Of a DNA stretch of 64,000 nt, positions 13,353 through 25,250 are shown one piece after another; the first letter of the stretch is position 1, and every line of letters begins with the position of its first letter. The stretch comes from Cyanoderma ruficeps (taxonomy: Eukaryota; Chordata; Aves; Passeriformes; Timaliidae): NCBI GenBank assembly GCA_008694505.1, contig VZDJ01000100.1, forward strand, positions 1,747,300 to 1,811,299, read 5' to 3'. Below the pieces are notes generated by a model. It did not search any database. It was not told the origin of the DNA and saw only the letters and a program-made list of their open reading frames with translations. Position numbers and translations under genes: made by a program.

Positions 13353-15894
13353 CATAACTGTACCTGAATTTTCTTATAATTTTGTCTCACTGCAGCAGAA
13401 TCTGTCTGAACATTTGCAGACTCTCCAGAGACAAGCATTGTCAGCATTTGGCAAATGGTTCAAGTAGTGATAATCACAGTAAAATTTAGTAACACTGCCA
13501 CTTGTGTACAATATGAAAAATCTTCTGGAGGCAGGCTTTGAAAGGAACAGCTCTTGGGCTCCCCAAGAGCACAGGCCTCTCCAAATAGGGGAGTTGACTA
13601 TTGCTAATGACATACCAGAGGAAGAACTGCAGCTATTAGTAATAATAATATAGATTACACAATCCATAAAATAATAGGTGCTACCAGATACTGTCTCTAA
13701 AAGAGCGCCCTTGATATCCAAATGAACAAGCAACTCTTAACTCTGTAAACTGTGTTCATCACATCCCACTTCTAATCAGCTTTTTACCTTTGTTACATAG
13801 ATAGCAACAAAAGGCTTGCTAAGGAAAGGAGATAGCACCACACAATCTTCACCTAAGGAGTGCTGAGCCAAGTAAGAATACAAACATTAAAGACTGCTAA
13901 CCACTACACTTTTGTTGTTCAGTGTCCAGGTCAACCACTTCCACCTAAATGCAGTGAAGCACAAGCTGTAGCAAAGCCACAAAATCATAACCTGGATTTT
14001 CAACCAATTTATCAAAACAGTGATTAAAAGTCACAGATTTCAGGCATTTAGAGAATGAGTGAGAAAACCAAGCTGTTGGCTACATTTGCACTAATGAACC
14101 CAGTACTAGAAGAGCATGAGGCACTTCCGAGTGGAGGCAGGAAGGACAGGAGGCAGCAGAGAAGGGCAGCAGGGTAGTGACGGACAGGCCCAGCTACTCT
14201 TGAAGAAAATCAGTTTGCCTTCTCCGTGGAGGGCTGTTGAAGAGCTGTACATCTCTACTCCCCCCTTCGTTAGTAGGATGGCTACAGAGGGACGCAGCAC
14301 TACAGCACTACTGGGATGTGTAGGGTAAAGCCTTGGAGTGCTCCACAGGAGGAGCTGCATGACTCCTACTGTGGAAGGAGGAACACCAAGTACAATGGCA
14401 GCAGGGGGGAAGGTTAGGCAGCAAGGTAAGGGAAACCGTTTCAACAAAGGTGAGAAACACACAATTAAATTAACACTAAAACACAGCACAAAAGAAAACA
14501 AAACATAAACATACTCTAGAACATGTGCTGTTCTTTTGGGGTTTTTTGGTTTGGTTTGATTTAGTTTTCTGGAGAGATAGGAGGAGAATAGGAAGGAGGA
14601 TCGTAATTTGCCCAGAGGGTTTTTTAAAATTTTTAAAAGTTTATTTATTTTTATTATTATTGTTATTANTGTTTGTTTGTGATTAATTGAAGGGGGGTTT
14701 TTTGCTTTTTCTTTCTTTTTGCCTTCAGTACAAAGGACAGATTCTTTAATGGTCAAAATAAAAATGCCAATGGGATGGCAATGCACAATTCCCACTCTAT
14801 GGGTTGAATTACACATTTTCATCTTGGCAAGAAGTGTGATGTAGCTCAGAAACAACAGTCCTAGAGTATATTTAGCTACTAAAGCTGTGGCACACAAATG
14901 TCACATTCCCATGAGTCAACTTTTTTAAGAATCCCGTCTTCATACCCCCACAGATATTCCCCAAGATGCCTGCACTGAATTAAGATTGAAGCATATGGAT
15001 GGATGTGACATCATCAAAGCAACTGTGTTACAGTAAAGAAAACAGCAAATGCATTCTATACAATTAGTACAATCAGTAAGGAGCCATTTGTGAGCACAGA
15101 AAAAGAAAGAAAACACTGCTCAAAGGAATAGACACAACCAATGAAGAAAAACACAAAGCACCTTGCAAAACAAGGAGGAAATATTAAAAAAATAAAATTT
15201 TCTTTGTGAATGTGTGAAAGCAAAAGAAATCACAGCAAAAGTGGAAACAAAATCTTGATAAAAGGATTGTAAGTGTAACATTTCTTGATTTAATTTTGTG
15301 TCAGAACTCTTTCCTTTCCCCTTTTGAAACAACAACTCAATAGAATTTTGGAGCCAACTGGCTCTGACTGGGCAAGGCAAAGAGTGGCAACACACAAGTG
15401 GATGGTCATGGTAAACAACCATGCGGTCATCTCTGCCACCATTGTTTGGATGGGTGTAAACTGCTTCCAGCTTTGTCAATATTCATAATTACGCACCAAA
15501 TGATATTTAAATGACCCTGTCAAGTGCTTATAGGGCTCTTACATCACTCCCTGGGGAGAAAAATATTGTATGTAAGCCACTTCATCAGTCAGTGAATTGA
15601 AGCAAAAATGATTAGAATCCAACAGCCATACATTTATTAATATTTTCACTGCATGCTCTTCTGAAAGCTGCTAGTGGCGTACAAGATGCTTTTAAGAGCT
15701 AGTTTTCCATCTATTAAGCATTGCTTTTCAGAAGACTTGTGAAGCGGGAACCCACACATAACAAACGGTGCTATTAGAATGCATGCACATCTCTGCATTC
15801 CTCTGGGTACATAAAGGGGCAGATCTCCCACTTTTGGTGGTTTCTGACACCACTCCCTTGTCTAGAAGCAGCAGAGGAGCTGTGTTCAAGAATT

Positions 15895-15917
15895 CTTTCC
15901 TTCCTTCCTTCCTTCCT
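15895..15917. repeat. (TTCC)n microsatellite
   Basis: About five TTCC units. Confidence 0.9.
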
Positions 15918-17237
15918 GGGTGCACAAGAGAAAGATACCACTTATTTTCAGAAGTGGGAACACTGGGTTTTCTAAGAAATGTCCTCTTGTCTGAAGTATT
16001 TTGTCTAACAGGTGTTACCAACAGCTTGGACAAAGAAAGAAAAGATCCTAATTTTTTGGCTGTCAGCATTATCATTGACATTGCTGAGAGGAAAGAGGAG
16101 TGCTAGATAAGTCACATGCCATCTTATGGAAGGCATGCAGGTTTATCTGCCTTCCCTCTGCTATGCAAATGATACCCGTTTTACTCAATTGCCTTTCTGC
16201 AATTGAAGAGCAAGGGATGAGGAATTTAAAAATGAGCTTTAACTGGAATTAGGAATGTGATTTCATCTTCAGTATGGTCACTCCCTTACACCTGAAATTA
16301 CTGTTTTGAGTATTGCAGCCACCTGAAATTCTTCCTCTGCCAAGGCTCACCAGTCCCCAGGTCTGCACAGTGCAAAGACAGTACAGACTGTGGTTAACAC
16401 ACAGGTAGGGCTGATGAGGTTCTAGAAATTCACTTTTTTGGTTTAGATTTTGCAGTAATTTTTGCAAAATGTCTACAGGATTAAGCTCTACAAAGAAATT
16501 GTTCAAGCAGGGGTAGCTTTTCCCTTTTTCTGTAGGAAGAGCTAAATTAGCTGGGAGGTAGGGGACAAGTTTACATCCTCTGCCTGTGGGATGATAAATC
16601 TTCATATTCAATTTCCTGCCAACAACCCTAAAAGCCAAGGCTACTAGATTAACATTTTCCATGGTATCGTAAGAAATTTTAGTGTATCTCCTGCCTAATT
16701 TGATTGACATCCTCAAATGGAAAAGTGCTTCAGGCTTTGTCTCTGCAGGGCCAGCCAGGTGATGCCTATTGCCTTTATGGTAAGGAAATGTCAAGGCTCT
16801 CTGAGGTCAGTCCTGGGCAGTTCAGTGAGGAACCCTGGATATCCCTGGACTATGGGAGGCATCATGTATCTGGGGCTGTTATGGATAACAGGCACTGAGG
16901 TCACAGTCTAGGTCCAGACCACCAGCTGCTGTTCATGTGGCTCTGCTGAAGACTCGTCTGTGATGTTAATGTGCTCATCACTCCCTGCTGAAAGCCTCCA
17001 CTACTAATGCAGAGAATTCAAGATTCAGTGGGTCAGATGGAGGGGAAAGAATAGGGGAAAGTAGTAACCTACTAGTGTGGGCAAACAATGCAAACCATCA
17101 GGTTCGGCATGCCAGTAGCTTCTCTAGGAACAGCTGATGCTTTTGTCTAATGAGTTTTTCATATAAAATGCATGAACAATAGAGACTGTAATCCACATTT
17201 CAATTAATATTTTAAGTGTTTTATATCAAGTATTCAT

Positions 17238-17315
17238 AGCAGAAAGAACTGAACTCATATGTTCCTGCCCCTGGTGAGTGCCCTAACCACTCAGCAAGTG
17301 AGTTTTGCTCATACT
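17238..17315 (-). mobile_element. tRNA-derived SINE relic
   Basis: On the minus strand the sequence TGCTGAGTGGTTAGGGCACT looks like a tRNA A box and D arm. About 30 nt later GAGTTCAGTTC resembles a B box. The same arrangement (GAGTGGTTAG..CTCACC..GTTCAATTCC) is common in old amniote tRNA-derived SINEs. The cloverleaf is decayed, so it is not a tRNA gene. Confidence 0.5.
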
Positions 17316-17949
17316 CATCTTCCTTCTGACACACTGAGTACTTAATTAGTCCACATAGAGAAAAACATCTTTAACAGAACAGAGATTGAAAGAAGAGATC
17401 TAAGAACACCCTGGAGAAGAATAACAAGGATTCAGATCTCTCTAGGCAGTGGAGATATTTGAACCTAACTCCCCTGTTTAAAAAGAGCCATTTTAAAGTC
17501 TCTCTGATATAGATTAAAAGGAGCTGAAAGAATGATGAAGGTCAAGATTCAATGAGGGGCACCACCATCTCTGCATAGGAGAAAAGGTTCTTCTTCTCTA
17601 TGTTCAAGCAGCAAATTTTGGCAATTCTCTGCCTAATTCTCTATATGTATGGCAAAGGGGGAGTGGAGGCCAAAGGATACGATTTGTATTAGACCCCTAG
17701 TACATTTCACTGCTTGAGCACTGTGAAATGACACTAAATCCCAACCTCTTGGTGTGTGAAAAACAAGACATAGAACCTCTCAAAGAACAGTCATTCATGC
17801 ATCATTTAATGTACACTAATGACCACACTCTAAAAGGTATTTTCTGCTCAGGTCTCACTGAAGACAGTGGGATTGAGACCCAGTGACTAGGACTATTCCC
17901 AGTTTTACCTCAATGGTTAAACTAGAGCAGGCTTTCCTTATCTGTGTTG

Positions 17950-20057
17950 GGATACTGGACCTGATGGTCACCAGCTTGAAGAAACGGTGATGTCAGGAGT
18001 GGCAGCAGCCTGGGCTGCAGTGATCATGCACTAGTGGAGTCCACAATCCTCAGGTGTATGGGTCAGGCAAAGAGCAAAACCAGGACCCTGCATTTTAGAA
18101 GAGCAAACTTTCAGCTCTTCAAAGAGGTCAGTAGGGGACTACCTGGGATACTGCCCTCAAGAATAAGGGAGGAGAACAGAGATGGCAGATGTTTAAGGAT
18201 ATCTCCCAAGAGGGAAGAGCTAGCAAAACCCAGGTGAAAGAAATTGGACAAGAAAGACAAGAGAGCGGATGGCTGTATTGGGACCTTCTATCTGAACTAA
18301 AGGGCAAAAATGAGATGCACAGGTGGTGGAAGAAGGAACATATATCATGGAAAGAGTATAGGAACACAGTCTGGTTGTGTATGGATGTGGTTGGAAAGGT
18401 CAAGGTGTAGCTGGAGCTGAACTTGGCAAGGGATGCCAAGAACAACAAGAAGGACTTCTACCGGTATGTCAGCCAGAAAAGGAAGGTTGAAGAAGGTGTA
18501 CTTCATCTGGAAAGCAAGGCTGGCATGAGAAGAAGGCCAAGGCACTCAACAACAATTTTGCCTCAGTCTTCTCTTGCAACCTCTCTTCCCACACCTCTCA
18601 AGTGTTTGGTCCACAAGACAGGGCCTGGGGGAGCAAAGTCCCTCCCACTGTAAGAGAAAATCAAGTTTGGGATCACTTGAAGAACCTAAACATACCTTAG
18701 TCTATGGAACTATGAGATGTATCCCAGACTCCCAGGAACTGGCTGATTTAATTACCAAGCCACTGTCCATGATATTTGAAAACTGTGGCAGACTGAAAAA
18801 ATGGAAATATTGTACCCATCTTAAAAAAGGGTAGAAAGAAGGACCCTGGGATCTATCAACTTGTCAGTGCCATTATCTCTGTGCCTAGGAAGATCATGGA
18901 ACAGATCTTCCTAGAAGCTCTGCTAAGGCACAGGGAGGAGGACAGGGAGGTGCTTGAGACAGCCAGCATGGGTATAGCAAGGGAAAGTGCTGCCTGGCCA
19001 ACCTGATGGAGAGACTCCATCAATGGATAAGGAAAGTTACATATGTCATTTATCTGGACTTTGTAAGGCCTTTGACATGGTCCCCCACATCTTTCTCTCT
19101 AAATTGGAGAGAGATGGACTTGATGGGTGGACAATTTAATGGATAAGGAATTCACTGGACAGTGAATTCACGGAATTCATTATTCAGACGATAGTGGGCA
19201 ATGGCTTGAGGTCTGAATGGAGATCAGTGACAAGTGGTGTTCTTCAGGGGTCAATTTTGGGACCAATGTCTTCATCAATGACATACTGGCATTGAGTGAG
19301 CCTTCAGCAAGTTTTCAGATGACATCAAGCTGTGTGGTGTGACTGATGCACGTGAAGGGCAGGATGTCATCCAGAGGGATTCAGACAAGATGGAGAAGTA
19401 GGCCTGTGGGAACCTGGAGGTTTAACAGGGCCAAGTGCAAGTCAGGACAGCTCACAGCCCAGAATGCCAAATGTATACTGGGCTGCATCCAAAGCAGCAT
19501 GGCCAGCAGGGCGAGAAAGAGGATTTTACCCCTCTGCTCTGCTCATGTGAGGCCCTGCCTGGAGTGCTGTGTCCAGCTCTGTATCCCCAGCACAGGAAAG
19601 ACATGGGCCACAAAGATGATTGGAGGGCTGGAGAACTGCTCTTATGAGGACAGGCTGAGAGAGCTGGGGTTCTTCAGAATGAGGAAGAGAAGGTTCTGGG
19701 AAGATGTTATAGCAGACTTCCAGTACCTAGAGGGGGATATATAAGAGCTAGAGAGGGATGATTTATAAGCGCATGTAGTGATAGGACAAGGCAAATGGCT
19801 TCAAACTGAAATGGGGAAGGTTTAAATGAGATATGAGGAAGAAATTCTTTACTCTGAGGGTGGGTGGTGAAGCACAGCAAGAGGTTGCCCAGAGAAGTTG
19901 TTGATGGCCCATTCCTGAAACTGCTCAAGGCCAGGTTGAATGGGGCTTGGAATAACCTGGTCAAGTGAAAAGTATTCCTGGTCATGGCAGGGAAGGTTGG
20001 AACAAGATGATCTTTTAAGGACTCTTCCAAATCAAAGCACTTCATGGTTCTATGGTT
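17950..20057 (+). mobile_element. CR1 LINE, 5'-truncated and inactivated
   Basis: CR1 is the main non-LTR retrotransposon of birds. This copy covers the late part of ORF2 and the 3' UTR. Recognisable pieces are the stretch before the RT (GCAAAGAGCAAAACCAGGAC, near 18067), an RT core resembling YLDF.KAFDMVPH (near 19050-19090), the degenerate DDTKL region near 19317-19335, and the 3' tail AGGCTGAGAGAGCTGGGGTT (about 19651). It ends TTCATGGTTCTATGGTT. The coding region is broken into several frames, so it cannot encode an active enzyme. It lies antisense to SEMA6A. The 5' boundary is approximate. Confidence 0.85.
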
Positions 20058-20478
20058 GTTCAGAAATGGAAATAATGTGAAATTTGCTGAGAACGGTTGT
20101 GCTGCCTTAGGAATTCAGAAAAGGCAATACAAAAATGCATCCTTAAGAACAATAGGAAGCCATGGATCTTGCTTTGTCAGAGAACAGGGCAGATCAAATT
20201 TAAAGAGAATTAAATCACCCATTCCCCTCCTTCCCATACACATGCACAAAACTCTCTATAATGGCGTACACTTCTGTTTGTTTTGTGTGGTTTCCTCAGG
20301 CAGTGAATTATCTAGGACTGAGTCTAAGTCTGGCTATTTAGTTTCAGACTTTACGATAAGCTTTTAATTATAGCACAGGAGTTTCATTACATGTTACTCT
20401 GAGCCAGCTGGAAGCAGTTACACTTTAGTCCTCCTCCCCCTCCCTCCTCACCACAGGATGTCATTTCCAAGGCCTTAC

Positions 20479-20643
20479 CCTTCTTGTCTTGATGATTATG
20501 GGATGAAACTGCCACATATGGATCTGTATTTTCAGATGAACCAAGTGGATCCTTCCAATTCAGCATGCGTCCCCTAGCATCATAACCCTGTCGAGCGCGA
20601 GAGTCAGAAGTGGTGGTGCTTGGGGCTAGGGAACTGGAGTGTC
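20479..20643 (-). CDS. SEMA6A: SEMA6A coding exon 17: extracellular stalk
   Basis: A 165-nt exon encoding the rest of Gly577, residues 578-631 and the first base of codon 632. It starts HSSSLAPSTTTSDSRARQGY, passes through RMLNWKDPLGSSENTDP, and ends AVSSHNHQDKK. Length equals the human exon (54 full codons), with divergence in the middle and conserved ends. The Ser/Thr-rich start suits an O-glycosylated stalk. The acceptor is ATGTGAACAG and the donor AAGG|GTAAGG, phase 1 in and out. The next exon, which should encode the transmembrane helix, is not found between here and base 1. Confidence 0.93.
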
Positions 20644-20810
20644 CTGTTCACATTATAAATACAGGTAGGGAAGACAAGTCTCATTAGTAACTTACCACAC
20701 CACCTCCCCATGCTCAGGGATGTATGCACGGCTTTGCTTCCATGATGGGTGAACATCTTTCCTTGGGCTGAGCAACGTTTTAAAAGTTCTTCAAAAAACG
20801 ACTCCAAAGG

Positions 20811-20880
20811 AAGAGGGGATTTGAACCTTCCAGATCAGGGTGCCAAAATGTGCTGCCACTGAGCTGGCAGTTCTGTGCTT
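20811..20880 (-). mobile_element. tRNA-like SINE relic
   Basis: The minus strand reads CAGCTCAGTGGCAGCACA, then GGTTCAAATCC about 25 nt later. These look like the A and B boxes of a tRNA-derived promoter. The T-arm stem does not close, so a functional tRNA is unlikely. It lies about 170 nt upstream (in transcription) of coding exon 17. Confidence 0.45.
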
Positions 20881-23800
20881 CTCAACAGAGTTAAATGCAT
20901 ATGAAAGAGGGTAAGCACACTGCATCTGAGTCAGGCATCCTTTGGCTGGGCTCAGGACACATGCCTGACTGAACCTGAAGTGTCAGCCCTGCTGTCTGAT
21001 ACTGGCTCAGCCAAAAAGCAATTTAAAAACCAATTTAAAACAGAACAATGACCAAAATGGCTGAAACTGAATTAGGAACACCAGAAGAACTCTACAAAAT
21101 GGTGACATCATGAGGCACTCTACCTCATGCACCCAGGGGAATGAAGGACTGCCTAACACCAGTGTGCTCACACTGCAGCATTTCTCTCCAGATGGGAAAT
21201 GTCCCAGGCCAGCCACTCGCAAAGGCTTGTACCATCTCTCTTGGTCCTGTCTGAGCTGATGGTCCAAAATGGCTCTGAAATAACACCATTTCTGCTCAGA
21301 GTGACAGTGCAGACGCTGCCTCACTGCATGGATCTACCCAAGAACCCGTGACTCCAGCAGCAGCTGACACTGAGGTCTCGCATGTCCCTTTTTTCCATTA
21401 CAAATGCTCTAGACATTGTTGCTCTGAACAAGACTGATCTGCTTCTTGCATATCATATACACCAACAAACAGGACATTCACAGAACTTGCTCCAATGGAA
21501 ATACAGCACAATTTGGAAGGTGGTTTGGATGGGACAATGGTGTGCTTGTAGACTCATGCACTCTTTGCAGCTGGATCTGGAAAGTACATCAGCATCTAAA
21601 ATACTTGAGGTGCCTGGAGTCTACCGTCTCTGAAAGACAGCTCCCAGTCTAGAAATGGACTTTCCAGAGGCTCAGCTGCTTTGGGGAGGGGGCACCAAAT
21701 GCCATCCACACCACAACATTTTGACCTCAAAACCATTCTGCAAGTTGCCTTTTGGCACATGTGAAAAGGTGAGTTATTTTCACCAGGACTCGAGTTCTGG
21801 GTCTCCTTAGTTTGATGTGGAGTAACTATATCCCCTTACCTACTTTTCTTGAAGACCCCATTACAAAAAAGATTTTTGACACATGCTCAAACACAAACTA
21901 ACAGAATTGGATTATTCACAGACAGAATGGAATATAACATTTTTCATCAGATAATGCTAGACAGACTGACAATAGCCCTCATATCTCCTGTCCTCGTTTG
22001 AACAGCCCAGCAAATTAATTTTCCCCCCTTAGATGAATCTCACTTGGAGAGGAGTCCAACCACCAGGCTACAGGCTGCCCTAGTAGGGACCCTCTCCCTG
22101 CTCCTTTCCTTGACCTTACTTCATTGCTCAGAAAAAAATCATTTCAGACTCATTGGGGCAGAGACAGATCAACACAAGGAGCTGAAATTTAAGCCTCACA
22201 GAGAAGGCACAAAGCTGGGAAGGTAGAGCCTGGGCTTCTGCAGATTGTTTTAAACAGCTCCTGGATAAGCACAAAGCTTTTGAAAGCTGCATCTCAAAAA
22301 AGCTGTTTTAGATGGCTTCTAAAGCGCTACAGCCCCAGCTCTCCCTAGAAGTCTAGAGAGAGATGATGAACCTAGATCTTCAACTCTACTCCAAGAATCA
22401 AAAATCTAAATGTCGGCCACCAATGTCCCCAAGCTTTTAGATGCACCCACATGCTTAATTTCATCCAGCCCTTTTGCCAGCTTCATGGTGTTGCACCACT
22501 GATGAAGTCAGGAAAATGCTGCAACTTCTATTAAGATGCTGTTATGATTTAAATAAGTCCTGTTGAATATTAATGAGTTTACAGTGAAAAAAAGTTTGTG
22601 GTCCTCTCTAAGTTTTCGAGGAGCCCTTTTGTTTTACTGAATCAAATTATATATGGGAGCACTTTGGACTGTGTTTTGCATAGGACATGGGCACAACAAA
22701 CTCCTTTAATTTGTGTGCTTAGAAAGGAAAATTGGTTAAATTTACAGTGTTCTCACCATGAAGCCAACCTGCAATTGGTAATTGTTAAAACAATTTAGCA
22801 CTGGATGTCAGTCTGGAGGTTTTATACTGGTAAGAGCAGTGGATTGTTTTTTACACTCTCATGGTGGAAAGTGTGTTTCCTCCTAGCCATCCTTCTTTAA
22901 AACAGCAAATTAAACACTGTGTTTTGTTAAGACAGTTTTGAATGTCGCCCAAATAGAAAAGAGAAGCCAAATGTTATCCTCCTTTAAAAGGTTTCCACAA
23001 ACCCCAGCATGACTGGGAACACTGGTAACACACAGATGAACTCCAATCCAAATGTGCTGCCTGCTCCACAGCAGCCCTGCAACAGGACTGTTTGTGTCCA
23101 AAGGGACAGGTAGAAGTCCAGCAACTGAAAACATATGCCCTCTTGAAGCAAGAATATGCTGGATCCCGAAAGCATTCACTCCAACACTATTTTATGCTTG
23201 TCAACTCCTGTGCTCATCTCCAGGGAACAAGATGAATAACAGGGCAGAGAACAGGATAGAAAATAGAAATTATGGAATTTTCATGTTTTGTTTTCCCTAA
23301 GGATTAAACCACAGTGCAAGCATTCATGGGGTCCAGTCTTCGAGTTTATACCCCATTCAGCAACAATTACGCGTACAGTATTTGATCAGCTGACACATAA
23401 TGCTGCACTCAACATAAGAAAGCAATTAGGAATTTCTTGATAGGGAGGTAAAAGAGAAGAAAATCTTGCCAAATAGCAATCATATGTTATGCTTGTGTTT
23501 GATATGCATTTATATGCCTATATCTCTTTCCAGACACTTGCACTTTTAAGTGCGCTTAAAGGAGGAATTTTAAGGAAAAGCTATAAGTATGGTTAAAGAA
23601 AAACATTTTATAATACAGAAATCTAGAGGAAGTATATGCTTAAGGGACACATTTTCTGGGGGAAAAATAAAAAATAAAATTCTTGAACCATATATTGCCA
23701 ATACGTAGAGAACTTCCTGGTAGTGGAGAGCTAAGGCTTTGTGAAGGTATTAATGTGTACCAGATGGTCACTAGGTAGAGAGGGGTTCTGCACAAATGCA

Positions 23801-23966
23801 AAGAATCAGTATATTTTCTCTGTTACTAAGGTATTAGTCTAGTACACAGTGAAAAGCAACCTTACACTGCTAATCGAGACAAACTTTCCTCCATTTGATT
23901 TTGAGGAAGCAGGGCAGGAGCAGATTAAACCTTAATAGCCTGTCCCAGTTGTGTCAGAGCTGTATT

Positions 23967-24038
23967 TTGCAAACACTTGCTACTAGGTGGTGATACTGCT
24001 CCTGTAGGCAGTATCACAGTGTCCTGTAAGTGTTTGAA
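23967..24038. repeat. Long imperfect hairpin, about 72 nt
   Basis: The inner arms GTGATACTGC and GCAGTATCAC (10 bp, 8-nt loop) are nested inside outer arms CAAACACTT and AAGTGTTTG (9 bp). An AGG/CCT pairing is possible between them. The size and nesting resemble a microRNA precursor, but no known microRNA is recognised. Confidence 0.85.
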
Positions 24039-25149
24039 TAGCCAGTCCCACTGGATGAATTTCACCTCTGAGCAGAGTGGCACCACAAATGTATGAGCTA
24101 CTTAAGTTTCTCTCATAAACAAAGAAAAGACTGAAGTGGCAGGCAACCCAGTCTTGGCCCTCTCACACACAGCCATTATCAAGCCTTTACAATGCAGTAA
24201 ATAGTTTGCAACATGTAGTGGGCCTTTTTTCCCATTACACCATTTTTTACCACTCTGACTTGCAAATAAGCTTTGTTGAAATTTAACAAGGCTTTATCAC
24301 ATCTGAGAGGTTGCCAGTACCTCTGGGTTAATAATGGTTAATGCAAAAAACACCTGAAAAACCAATTCTGCCTTTGTTTTAAAACAAAGTATCCGAATAA
24401 TTATACACATAGTGTTTTTCAAATGTCTTTGTTTAAAGAAAACACGTAAAAATCAAATAGACACACTTTTAAAAATCTGGTTTATGTGCTTCCATTATTT
24501 CCAAAAACTTTTCATTTGGAGCACTGTAGTCAAGTAACACAGGCAGAGTAAAAGCACTTAGTGCCTACAAGCACAGATAATGATTCAGAAAGACTGCACT
24601 TCTGTAACTATAGCTTGTTCTGAAGTGCACTTGTAAAATGTAAAAAGGTTTTTTTTTTCAGGTTTAAAACAAAGACAGAGATTCAATACAATCAGTATTT
24701 GATAGTTGGTCTAATATGCACAAGCTATTAGAATCTCAGAGGTTAAGATATCTGCACGCTATCCTATTAACAGCTATAGCAACCTAATTAGACAATTAAG
24801 GGAAAGTTAAATCAATACTACAGAGGGACAAAGGCCTATGGCTAGGGGGTAATATAAGGGCCCAATTCACTAAGAATTGATGTTTCCAAAGGTAACTGAA
24901 GCTGCCTAGACTTTTGCAGAGTGATTTAGCTTAATTTCCTTGTTTAAATATGTGGCTCCTGCATAATTTCTCTCTGATTTTCTGCATCCAGACCTTCAGT
25001 CTGCTATCCTCTCCTTGGGTGTCACTTGAGTCATCTGCTTGGATTTTGCACTTGTTTGCAACTGATCATGTGAGACTGCCTTAGGAAGAGAGTCCACGTG
25101 CCAAACTCAGGAGGAGGCTGGTGCTAAGAATACAAAGATTAAGGGCTTG

Positions 25150-25250
25150 GTTGGTTCTCCTTTCATTCACACTGGTACAGACTGGCAGTAAGTGTGTTGA
25201 AGGAGGATGATTTATAGTGGCATAAATGAAGAGAATCAGGCCTTATGACT
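25150..25250. repeat. Probable ancient amniote interspersed repeat
   Basis: The block TCTCCTTTCATTCACACTGG to GAAGAGAATCAGGCC, with a partly self-complementary centre, resembles a widespread old amniote repeat containing TTTACACTGGTGTAAAT and ending GAATCAGGCC. This is a memory-based resemblance, and the boundaries are approximate. Confidence 0.35.

Larger units (their letters stand above)
1..20478 (-). other. SEMA6A: SEMA6A 3'-most intron (partial, more than 20 kb)
   Basis: This is downstream of the stalk exon. The transmembrane and cytoplasmic exon, expected to be well over 1 kb of open frame, is not here, so the intron must run past base 1. It holds a perfect 17-bp inverted repeat (447-491), a reverse-transcriptase relic (near 2470), a SINE relic (about 17240-17310) and a 2.1 kb CR1 element (about 17950-20057). 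Unresolved single bases lie at 12253 and 14669. The remainder is AT-rich sequence without recognisable genes. Confidence 0.8.

Noticed and set aside
13550..13570. Perfect 9-bp hairpin GCTCTTGGG/CCCAAGAGC
   Set aside because: Several stems of this size are expected by chance in 64 kb.
14106..14897. 263-codon minus-strand open frame
   Set aside because: It crosses an unresolved base, is made of low-complexity and poly-Lys-like parts and resembles no known protein.
16249..16794. 181-codon minus-strand open frame
   Set aside because: No recognisable domain, no splice or start support, and it lies in an intron. Frames of this length can occur by chance in 64 kb.
19148..19169. 10-bp palindrome around GAATTCACTG in the CR1 copy
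   Set aside because: It lies inside a decayed mobile element and is likely a by-product of its local duplication.
19346..19744. 132-codon plus-strand open frame
   Set aside because: A fragment of the decayed CR1 element, not a cellular gene.
20811..20880. Functional tRNA gene
   Set aside because: A and B box-like blocks exist, but the T stem and acceptor stem do not pair.
23967..24038. Annotating a microRNA gene
   Set aside because: The fold is suggestive only. No known mature sequence is recognised and a large internal loop weakens the case.
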